From Solirubrobacteraceae bacterium (GTDB taxonomy: Bacteria; Actinomycetota; Thermoleophilia; Solirubrobacterales; Solirubrobacteraceae): a stretch of 25,428 nucleotides of DNA. The position numbers and the translations under genes are program-made. The first letter of the stretch is position 1, and the number at the start of each line of letters is the position of its first letter. Location of the stretch: the NCBI GenBank assembly GCA_025455895.1, contig JALOLQ010000004.1, positions 1-25,428 on the forward strand, written 5' to 3'. The notes below the pieces were generated by a model, which was given only the letters and a program-made list of their open reading frames with translations, had not been told where the DNA came from and did not search any database. This document shows positions 6,591-14,500 of the stretch, piece by piece.

Positions 6591-8225
6591 ATGGCCACCA
6601 CCGTCGTCGCGTCCACGCTTCCGCCCGCCCGCTCCGGCGGGAACCTCCTCGACGACGACGTCGCGCTGCTGGAGGGCGTGCGGCGCGAGGGCGCCGGCGA
6701 GCACGAGCAGGCCTGCCGCGAGCTCGGCGCGCTCGCCGACACGCCCGAGCTGATCCGCGACGGCTTCGAGGCCAACGACCACCCGCCCCAGCTCGTCCGC
6801 TACGACCCGGACGGCCGCCGCGCCGACGAGATCGACTTCCACCCGGCCTGGCACCGGCTCATGGCGACCTCGGTGGAGCACGGGATCGCGGGCGCGTCGT
6901 GGGCGGACCCGCGGCCGGGCGCGCACGTGGCGCGAGCGGCGAAGTTCATCATGATCGCGCAGGTCGAGGCCGGCATCACCTGCCCGCTGGCGATGACCCA
7001 CTCCTGCGTGCCCGCCCTGCGGCTCGCCGAGGGCACGGCCGGCTGGGAGCCGCTCGTGTCCTCCGGGATCTACGACACCGCCCCCGTACCGGCGAGCGAG
7101 AAGCGCGGCGCGCTCGTCGGGATGGCGCTCACCGAGCGCTCCGGCGGCTCGGACGTCCAGACCTCGACGACGACCGCCGAGCCCGACGGGTCCGGCGACT
7201 GGCGCGTGAGCGGCACGAAGTGGTTCGTCTCGGCGGCCCAGTCCGACGCGTTCTTCGTCCTCGCGCAGACGAGCGGCGGGCTCTCGCTGCTGCTCGTGCC
7301 GCGCGTCGCCCCGGACGGCGCGCTCAACGGCCTGCGCTTCGACCGCCTCAAGCCGAAGCTCGGCAACCGCTCGAACCCGACGGCGGAGGTCGATCTCGAC
7401 CGCGCGCACGGCGTGCTCGTCGGCGAGGAGGGCCGCGGGGTGCGCGCGATCATGGCGATGATCGGCGGTACGCGCCAGGACTGCGTGCTCGGCTCCACCG
7501 CGGTCATGCGCCTGGGCACCGCGGAGGCGATCCACTGGGCCCGCCACCGCGTCGCCTTCGAGCGCCGGCTCGTGGACCAGCCCGCGATGCGGGCCGTGCT
7601 CGCGGACCTCGCGCTCGAGTCCGAGGCGGCGACCGCCGGCGCCCTGCGCCTGGCGCGGGCCAACGAGGCCGCGCACGCCGGCGACCCGGCCGAGGCGCTG
7701 TTCGCGCGGCTCGCCGCGCCGGTCCTCAAGTACTGGACGTGCAAGCGCGCGCCGCAGCATCTCGGCGAGGCGCTCGAGTGCCAGGGCGGCTTCGGCTACA
7801 TCGAGGAGTCGCGGCTCGCGCGCGCCTACCGCGAGGCGCCGCTGATGTCGGTCTGGGAGGGCTCGGGCAACGTGCAGGCGCTCGACGTGCTGCGCGCGCT
7901 CGGCCGCTCGCCGGAGGCCTACGAGGCGGTGCTCGGCGAGGTCGCGCTCGCCGCCGGCGCGAACCGCGTCCTCGACGCCGAGCTCGAGGCGCTGCGCGCC
8001 GCATCGCCCGACGCCGCGGACGAGGGCGGCGCGCGGCTGCTCGCCGGGCGCCTGGCCCGCGCGATCCAGGCCTCGCTGCTCGTGCGCCACGCCCCCGCCG
8101 CCGTCTCGAGCGCGTTCTGCGCGACGCGCCTCGGCCCGGTCGCCGGCCGCACGTTCGGCGAGCTGCCGGCCGGGATCGACGCCGCCGAGATCGTCGAACG
8201 GGCAGCGCCGGGAAGCCTCGGGTGA
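6591..8225 (+). CDS. AidB-like acyl-CoA dehydrogenase family flavoprotein
   Basis: This 544-residue protein is close in length to E. coli AidB and shares its sequence landmarks: an N-terminal extension ending FHPAWHRLM, MALTERSGGSDVQTSTTTAE (from residue 179), SGTKWFVSAAQSDAFFVLAQ, LKPKLGNRSNPTAEVDLD, EEGRGVRAIMAMIGGTRQDC and ECQGGFGYIEESRLARAYRE. MSVWEGSGNVQALDVLRAL contains Glu423, aligned with the acyl-CoA dehydrogenase catalytic-base position. FAD binding is therefore expected. In AidB-type proteins the physiological substrate is uncertain, and the same holds here. ATG 6591 is chosen because GGATGG lies just upstream; ATG 6582, in frame, would add three residues. Its stop overlaps the GTG of the next gene, so translation is coupled. 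Confidence 0.88.
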   Translation: MATTVVASTLPPARSGGNLLDDDVALLEGVRREGAGEHEQACRELGALADTPELIRDGFEANDHPPQLVRYDPDGRRADEIDFHPAWHRLMATSVEHGIAGASWADPRPGAHVARAAKFIMIAQVEAGITCPLAMTHSCVPALRLAEGTAGWEPLVSSGIYDTAPVPASEKRGALVGMALTERSGGSDVQTSTTTAEPDGSGDWRVSGTKWFVSAAQSDAFFVLAQTSGGLSLLLVPRVAPDGALNGLRFDRLKPKLGNRSNPTAEVDLDRAHGVLVGEEGRGVRAIMAMIGGTRQDCVLGSTAVMRLGTAEAIHWARHRVAFERRLVDQPAMRAVLADLALESEAATAGALRLARANEAAHAGDPAEALFARLAAPVLKYWTCKRAPQHLGEALECQGGFGYIEESRLARAYREAPLMSVWEGSGNVQALDVLRALGRSPEAYEAVLGEVALAAGANRVLDAELEALRAASPDAADEGGARLLAGRLARAIQASLLVRHAPAAVSSAFCATRLGPVAGRTFGELPAGIDAAEIVERAAPGSLG

Positions 8226-9169
8226 AGGTCGTCGCGATCCAGCCGGACGTCGCGATCGGCGACGTCGAGGGCAACCTCGCCCACCTCGAGGACCTCATCC
8301 ACCAGGCGGCGCGCGAGCACGAGCCCGACGCGATCTTCCTCCCGGAGAGCATGACCTCGAAGAACGCCTACGACCGGCGGATGCGCTCGGTCGCCCGGCC
8401 GCTGGACGGCGCCCCGCTGGACCTGCTGCGGCGCATGGCGCGCGAGTACGACTGCGTGATGGGCGGCGGGTACATCGCGATCCGCGGCGCCGACACGCGC
8501 GGCACCTACGCCGTCGTCGAGCCGGACGGGCGCGCGCAGTTCCACGACAAGGACCAGCCGTCGTTCTGGGAGAACAACTACTACTCGGGCGGCGACGACG
8601 ACGGGGTGATGGAGACCTCGCTCGGCCCCGTGGGGATCGCCAACGGGTTCGAGTGGGGGCGCACGCGCACCGCCCGCCGGATGCTCGGCCGCGTGCGCCT
8701 GCTGGCCGGCGGGATGCACTTCCCGTCGTTCCCGTCGTGGAAGCTGACGCGCCCCTGGTTCTGGGACCGCGACCACCAGGCGCTGCTCCAGTACGCGCGC
8801 GAGACGCCCCCGCGGATGGCGCGGCTGCTCGGCGTGCCCGCCGTGCACCCCTCGCACGTCGGCGCGTTCACGATGGAGACGATGATGGTCCCGGGGCTGC
8901 CGTGGCCGTCGATCTGCGTCGGCGAGACGGCGATCTGCGACGCCGACGGGGTCGTGCTCGAGCGCCTCTCCTACGAGGACGGCGAGGGCTGGATCTGCGC
9001 CGAGGTCGACACGACCGCCGAGCCGCGCCCGCGGGACCCGATGCCGCCCGGGTTCTGGAACTCGCTGCTGCCGATCTCCGTGCACGCGGTGTGGCAGGTC
9101 GGGAACGCCCACGGGCGCGTGAAGTACGAGGCGATGAAGGCCCTGCACCGCCACTCCTGGCAGCAGTAG
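8222..9169 (+). CDS. Second nitrilase-superfamily protein lacking the catalytic Cys (paralogue of the one at 5459-6475)
   Basis: From GTG 8222, in a GTGA overlap with the preceding stop, this is a 315-residue nitrilase-fold protein beginning MKVVAIQPDVAIGDVEGNLA. Glu42 (IFLPES) and Lys110 (FHDKDQPSFWEN) of the triad are present. The nucleophile segment reads PVGIANGFEWGRTRTARRM, so Gly142 replaces Cys exactly as in the divergently encoded paralogue. Blocks shared between the two include HDKDQPS-WEN, NGFEW-RTRTA, MxFPSFPxWxLTRPxFWDR, ARETPxRMAR, AVHxSHVG, LGET or VGETxI, and YEDGEG. The shared NGFEW substitution means it is inherited and not a sequencing error. It is co-transcribed with the acyl-CoA dehydrogenase. 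Its activity, if any, is unknown. Confidence 0.85.
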   Translation: MKVVAIQPDVAIGDVEGNLAHLEDLIHQAAREHEPDAIFLPESMTSKNAYDRRMRSVARPLDGAPLDLLRRMAREYDCVMGGGYIAIRGADTRGTYAVVEPDGRAQFHDKDQPSFWENNYYSGGDDDGVMETSLGPVGIANGFEWGRTRTARRMLGRVRLLAGGMHFPSFPSWKLTRPWFWDRDHQALLQYARETPPRMARLLGVPAVHPSHVGAFTMETMMVPGLPWPSICVGETAICDADGVVLERLSYEDGEGWICAEVDTTAEPRPRDPMPPGFWNSLLPISVHAVWQVGNAHGRVKYEAMKALHRHSWQQ

Positions 9170-9192
9170 GCGACACGACAGCAAGGATCACC

Positions 9193-10572
9193 ATGCCGAC
9201 CCAGCACCTGGACACCGACTACCTCCTGATCGGCGCGGGCGCCATGAGCATGGGCTTCGCCGACGTGATCCTCTCCGAGGACCCCACGGCGCGGATCGTC
9301 ATGGTCGACCGCCACGCCAACCCCGGCGGCCACTGGAACGACGCGTACCCGTTCGTGCGCCTGCACCAGCCCGCCGCGTTCTACGGGCTGCACTCCACGA
9401 GCCTCGGGCGCGGCGGGGAGGACCTCAGCTCCGGGGCGAACCTCGTCGCGTACTACCGCGACGCGATGGACGCCTTCGTGCGCACCGGCCGGGTGACGTT
9501 CCTGCCGATGAGCGAGTACGAGGGCGACGGGCGCATCACCTCGATCGTCGACGCCGGCCAGGTGACGACCGTCACCGCGCGCCGCCGGGTCGTGGACGGC
9601 ACCTACAGCCACGTGCTGGTCCCCTCGATCTGCCCGCCCCGCTACGAGGTCGACCCCGGCGTGACGCTCGTCCCCCCGAACGAGCTGGCGCGGATCCGCC
9701 GGCCCTGGGAGCGCTACGTGATCGTCGGCGCGGGCAAGACCGGGATCGACTCGATCCTCTTCCTGCTCGACAACGGCGTCGCCCCGGAGCGGATCCAGTG
9801 GATCATGCCCAACGACGCCTGGCTGCTGGACCGCGGCGCGATGCAGCCCGACCTCGTGCTCGACACGGTCGTCGCGATGGTCCAGAGCATCGCCGACGCG
9901 GCGGGGATCCAGGACGCGTTCCTGGACCTCGAGCGCCAGGGGATCGTCTTCCGGCTCGACGAGGACAGCCTGCCGCACAAGTGGCGCTGCGCGACCGTCG
10001 ACCGCCGCGAGCTCGCGCAGCTGCGGCGCCTGGAGGACATCGTGCGGCTCGGGCGCGTGCAGCAGATCGGGCGTGACGAGATCCGCCTCGACGAGGGGAC
10101 GATCGACGCCGTGCCCGACATGCTGGTCGTCGACTGCTCGGCCAACGGCCTGGCCAAGCGCGACCCGGTCCCGCTGTTCGCGCCCGGCCGGGTGACGCTC
10201 CAGCCCGTCTTCATGTGCCAGCAGACGTTCAGCGCCGCGCTGATCGCGCACCTCGAGCTGCTCGATCTGACCGACGAGCACCGCAACCGCATCTGCACGC
10301 CCGTCCCCCACCCCGAGCACGTCCTCGACCTCGCGAGCGCCCTGGTCACCACGACGCGCAACATGCTGAACTGCAACCGCCACATGGCGCTCTGGCTGCG
10401 GCGCACGCGGCTGTTCCTCGGGCACCACGCGCCGGCACACCGCTACCTGCTCGGCTCGGGGAAGCTCGCGATGGTCCAGCGCCGGGCGACCGCCTCGATG
10501 CAGCGGATGCAGCGCGCCGAGCCCGCCGCGGGCGCGGCCGAGCGGCGCGAGGCGGTCGGCGCCGGCGCGTAG
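9193..10572 (+). CDS. FAD/NAD(P)-binding oxidoreductase (flavin monooxygenase-like)
   Basis: The 459-residue protein has two Rossmann motifs: an N-terminal YLLIGAGAMSMGFADVIL (Gly14, Gly16) with VMVDRHANPGGHWNDAYPFVRLHQ, and an internal YVIVGAGKTGIDSILFLL (Gly179, Gly181, Gly184). That two-site order is typical of FMO-like enzymes and pyridine nucleotide-disulfide oxidoreductase relatives, with FAD bound first and NAD(P)H second. The VRLHQPAAFYGLHS segment is characteristic of an actinobacterial subgroup annotated only generically. The ATG at 9193 has an AAGGA ribosome-binding site 6 bases upstream and lies 23 bp after the second nitrilase-like gene, in the same operon. It probably oxidises an organic substrate linked to the acyl-CoA dehydrogenase partner. 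The third Gly of the first motif is Ser. Confidence 0.82.
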   Translation: MPTQHLDTDYLLIGAGAMSMGFADVILSEDPTARIVMVDRHANPGGHWNDAYPFVRLHQPAAFYGLHSTSLGRGGEDLSSGANLVAYYRDAMDAFVRTGRVTFLPMSEYEGDGRITSIVDAGQVTTVTARRRVVDGTYSHVLVPSICPPRYEVDPGVTLVPPNELARIRRPWERYVIVGAGKTGIDSILFLLDNGVAPERIQWIMPNDAWLLDRGAMQPDLVLDTVVAMVQSIADAAGIQDAFLDLERQGIVFRLDEDSLPHKWRCATVDRRELAQLRRLEDIVRLGRVQQIGRDEIRLDEGTIDAVPDMLVVDCSANGLAKRDPVPLFAPGRVTLQPVFMCQQTFSAALIAHLELLDLTDEHRNRICTPVPHPEHVLDLASALVTTTRNMLNCNRHMALWLRRTRLFLGHHAPAHRYLLGSGKLAMVQRRATASMQRMQRAEPAAGAAERREAVGAGA

Positions 10573-10578
10573 CCGCAG

Positions 10579-10584
10579 TAGATT
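10579..10584 (+). promoter_or_regulatory. -10 element of a possible leaderless promoter for the LuxR-type regulator
   Basis: TAGATT lies six bases before the GTG at 10591, the spacing expected when transcription starts at the start codon. No ribosome-binding site is visible, so the regulator may be transcribed separately as well as from the operon. Confidence 0.35.
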
Positions 10585-10590
10585 CGCCGG

Positions 10591-11526
10591 GTGGCCGACG
10601 ACGAGCTTCAGGCGGCGCTCGCCCGCGAGGCGAACCTGCGCGAGCGCCTGCGCGTCTTCGGGCACATCCGCGAGGCGCTCGGGCGGCTGCGCGGCCTGGG
10701 CTCGGTCGAGGCGATGATCGAGCGCGCGCCCGAGGAGACCGCGCTCGCCTGCGACGTGGACCGCGTCGCGGTGTACGGCGTCAGCGACGGGCTGCTCGTC
10801 GCCGAGTCGTTCTTCGTCCGCGGTGACGCGGAGGCGGCCAAGACGCTGCTCGCGTTCAGCCGCCGGCATCCGGCGCCGCTGAACGAGCAGATCCTCGAGC
10901 GCGAGATGCTCCGGCGCCGGCGGCCGATGGTCGTGCTCGACGCCCAGCAGCATCCGCAGACCTTCAAGGCGCTGGTGCGCCCCTACGACACGCACGCGTA
11001 CGTCGCCGCGCCGATCATGCCCGAGGGCCGGGTGATCGGCTTCCTCCACGCGGACAAGGGCGTCCAGCGCCCCGGCGACCCGAACGGCGTCGACGAACTG
11101 GACCGCGACGCCGTGTGGGCGTTCGCCGAGGGCTTCGGCTACGCCATCGAGCGCATGCGCCTGCTCGAGCGGCTGCGCGGCCAGGCGCAGGACGTGCGGC
11201 GGCTGATCGGCCAGACCGAGGCGCTGCTCGGCGACCACCTCGAGGCGCAGGTCGAGCTCGCCACCGGCCCGTCCTCCGGGGACCCGCTGGCCCACACCGC
11301 GGCGGCGCTCTTCCCCGGGCCCGAGGCCGGGATCGAGGGGCAGCTCACGCCGCGCGAGCAGGAGGTCCTCGCGCTCGTCGCCGAAGGCGCGACGAACGGC
11401 CAGATCGCCGCGCGCCTGGTGATCACCGAGGACACCGCCAAGTCGCACGTCAAGCGGATCCTGCGCAAGCTCGGCGCCGGCAACCGGGTCGAGGCGGCGG
11501 CGATCTACCTGCGCGCGCGGGGCTGA
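10591..11526 (+). CDS. GAF-domain LuxR-family transcriptional regulator
   Basis: The 311-residue product has an N-terminal helix (LREANLRERLRVFGHIREAL-like), then a GAF-like sensory region at about residues 25-195 (CDVDRVAVYGVSDGLLVAES, YVAAPIMPEGRVIGFLHADK). A C-terminal LuxR/NarL helix-turn-helix runs from about residue 250: LTPREQEVLALVAEGATNGQ, then IAARLVITEDTAKSHVKRIL. Helix spacing and the terminal LGAGNRVEAAAIYLR match the family. It lacks a receiver domain and an autoinducer domain, so it probably senses a small molecule through the GAF domain. The gene is 18 bp after the FMO-like gene and is likely the dedicated regulator of this operon and of the divergent nitrilase-like gene. The start is GTG 10591. 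Confidence 0.88.
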   Translation: MADDELQAALAREANLRERLRVFGHIREALGRLRGLGSVEAMIERAPEETALACDVDRVAVYGVSDGLLVAESFFVRGDAEAAKTLLAFSRRHPAPLNEQILEREMLRRRRPMVVLDAQQHPQTFKALVRPYDTHAYVAAPIMPEGRVIGFLHADKGVQRPGDPNGVDELDRDAVWAFAEGFGYAIERMRLLERLRGQAQDVRRLIGQTEALLGDHLEAQVELATGPSSGDPLAHTAAALFPGPEAGIEGQLTPREQEVLALVAEGATNGQIAARLVITEDTAKSHVKRILRKLGAGNRVEAAAIYLRARG

Positions 11527-11540
11527 GGCGCGCGCTCAGC
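11522..11540. terminator. Bidirectional terminator hairpin overlapping both stop codons
   Basis: GCTGAG (11522-11527) and CTCAGC (11535-11540) form a 6-bp stem around a GCGCGCG loop. The plus-strand TGA (11524-11526) and the minus-strand TGA (11538-11536) both sit inside the stem. It separates the convergent luxR-type gene from the NHL protein gene. Confidence 0.5.
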
Positions 11541-14500
11541 GTCCTGCGGCGCTGCGGCGGCCGCGCAGCCGCTCGTCCTGCGCCTTCGCGTCGCGCTGGG
11601 CGTTGTCGCGATCGGTCTGCACGACGGTGAACGGCTCGCTGCGCCGCGGGTAGGTGGCCTTCTGCGCGGCCTGGCTCCAGTCGCGCTCGTCGTCGCGCGC
11701 GGTGACCGTCACCGTGCCGCCGAACTGGCGCGCGACCTCGGCGATCAGCAGCTCCGTCGTCCCGGCCCCGGTCTCGTAGCGGCGCACGCGGCCGTCGGCC
11801 TGACGGACGACGACGCCGTAGCCCTTCGCGCGCTCGGCTTCGTCCCAGTCGACCTCCAGGCCCTTGCCGCGGCGCTGCACCTCGACGTCGCTCGGGCGGC
11901 CGACCGGCGGCTCGGGCGCGACGGTGAACGTCGCCAGCCGCTGCTCGGGGATCGGCACGCCGTTGAGCGTCGCGACCGCGGTGATGACGCGCCGGACCGC
12001 CTCCCCCTCGGCGGGGGTGAAGCTCAGCGTGCCCTTGCCGCCGGCGGCCTTCCCGATCCGCTGGAAGACGTCGCGGCCCTCCTCGTAGAACGTCACCTCC
12101 TGCCCGGTGCCCTTGCCGCCGAGGTCGTACTCGAGCGTGCGCCGCTCGCCGCGGCCGCGCACCCGGGCCTCGTACTCGGAGTCGAACCCCTTGCGGCTCT
12201 CGGCGACCTCGGTGATCGGCGCCGAGCCCGGATCCGGGGTGACCGTGTAGCGGCCCGGCCCGTCGTCGAGGCTGATGAAGGTGCGCTTGCCCTCGCGCTC
12301 CTGGATGCCGCCGATCGTGCGCTTGGCCGAGTAGGCGAGCTGCCGGGCGTCGTCGACCGTCAGCGTCGCGCCGGACGGGCCGCGCACGGTGACGCTCGGC
12401 GAGGCCTGCGCGCCGGTGAGCCGGACCTGCTTGACGCCCTCGCCCTCGGCGACCTCGAAGCTCAGCGGCTGGGCCTGCGCGGCGCGCGAGCGCAGCGCGT
12501 TCGGGTTGCGCACGTCGGTGATCCAGAACCGGCTGGGCTTGCAGCCGTCGATCGGCCAGATCCCGATGTAGCCGTCGGTGAAGCGGTAGCCCGCCCCCGG
12601 GCTCAGGCCGCCGGCCCTGGCGCAGGCCGAGAAGCCGCGGCTGCCGACGTTCGCGTTGGCGCCGAGGCACACGAGGTTGATGCCGATGCACACCTCGCCG
12701 CCGCCGCCGAGCTGGAAGAGCCCCGTCTCGAGCGACAGCTCGCCGCTGACGCCGCCGGTCACGGCGAGCCCGGGCGCGACGAGGCGCACGTTGCCTCCGA
12801 AGAAGACGTAGCCGGGGGCCGAGTACATGAGCGCGGCGCTGCCGAATCCGAGCTGGCCGAACGCGGGCACGTTGACCCGCACGTCGCCGCCCACGGCGAC
12901 CGTCGCGCTCGTGAACCGCCGGCCGGCGAGGATCTTGAACGGCGCCCCCGCATCGCGCGCGGTGAGCACGTACGGCTCGCGCTCGGTCGGGAAGGTGAGC
13001 AGCATCGCTCCCTCGACGACGGCGGTGTCGCGCACGCTGATCGTCGCGCCGCCGCGGACGAGGAACGGGTTCAGCTGGAGGCCGAAGTTCACCTTGTCGA
13101 GGGTGATGCCCGGGAAGATCACCGGGCGCGGATCGGGGAACGAGAACTCGCCGCCGGCGTGCTTGAACGCCCCGGCGCAGAAGCCGACGCCGTTCTGCGC
13201 CGGCGGCGGCGTCATCCGCAGACCGGACTCGCGGCCCTTGCCGCCGGTGAGGAAGACGTTGCCGCGGGCCTTCCACTCGTTGCGGTCGCAGGACGTCCCC
13301 GGGTTGACGTCGCCGTCGATCCCGCCGCGCGCGCGATACTCGAAGCTCAGGTCGGTGAAGCGCACCGACCCGAGGTACGCCTCGGGCACGCTGATCCGCA
13401 GGCTGTCGAGGTCCGGCTCGCGGTCGTTGTCGGCGCGCAGCGTCGTGGCGCCGCTCGGCGGGTTGCCGCCGAAGAGGCTGAACGCGCGCGGCAGGCGCAG
13501 GTTCAGCGAGCCCTCCGAGTAGCGCACGCCGGCGTCCGAGCCGATCGCCAGGCTCACCGCCCCGTCGATCTGGAAGCCCGCGACGTTCGCCAGGTCCCGG
13601 CCGGTGAACGTCAGCAGCGCCGCCCGCCCGGTCGGGAAGTCGCGGCGGGCCTGGGCGGACTGCATGACCTTCACCTGGCTGGCGAGGTTGAGGTCGATCT
13701 CGCCCTGCTTGACCGTCATGCCGCCCCAGGTCATCACCGCATCGGAGGCGAGCAGCCGCTCGGCGGAGGCGAACAGCACGACGCTGGTGCCGTTGCGCGG
13801 GCGGATCGTGATGCCGTTGAGCCTGATCGGGCGCGTGGAGATGTGGATCTCGGTCTCGCGGCGGAAGAGGCGCCTGGCCTCGTCGCAGCGCGCCTGCGGC
13901 AGCTCGCCGCGCGCGGCCTGCGCGCAGAGGCTCGCGACGACGCTCGGGACCTCGTACTGGCCGTTCTCGTAGTGCCGTGCGCCCAGCGCGCGCTCGGCGC
14001 GCGGGACGTCGGCGAGGTCGCCGGTGCGCGTGAAGCACCCGCGGGCGGCGACGAGGCGGAAGGCCACGGTGGTGCCGTCGATGCAGGGGCGGCCGGCGAG
14101 GATCGCCGTCGCCGTGGCGATCGCCGGCGGGCCGCTTGTCATCACGGTGGGGAGCCGGGCCGTCACCGCCGAGGGCAGGCGCGAGCCGCCGAGCAGGATC
14201 GTGTTGCGGGCGGTGTCCGTCGCGCCGGACGCACCGGTGACGATCAGCGACACGTCGAGGCGCTTGCCCGCGGGGACCATGAGGCGCACGGACGAGTCGC
14301 GCGGCGCGGAGGTGAGATCGACGGTGCCGTTGGAGTCGAAGTCCCACTGGAGGCGGACGGCGCCGGTGGTGTTCCCGGCGTCGAGGGTGACGGGCGTCAG
14401 CGCCGCCGCCCGGGCCGGCGCCGTGAACGCCGCGGACGGCGGCGGCGGGGGCGGCGGACCGGGCGCGGGGGCGGGCGGCGCCAGGCCCGGCACGTCGATC

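Noticed and set aside
4053..8090. Very long open frame on the minus strand (over 1300 codons) crossing several genes
   Set aside because: Its translation is Arg/Ala/Pro-rich shadow sequence, opposite or out of frame to clear genes (hydrolase, SRPBCC, nitrilase-like, acyl-CoA dehydrogenase). GC-rich codon bias keeps such frames open.
10591..11526. Quorum-sensing LuxR
   Set aside because: The N-terminal domain is GAF-like and not an autoinducer-binding domain, and no LuxI-type synthase is present.
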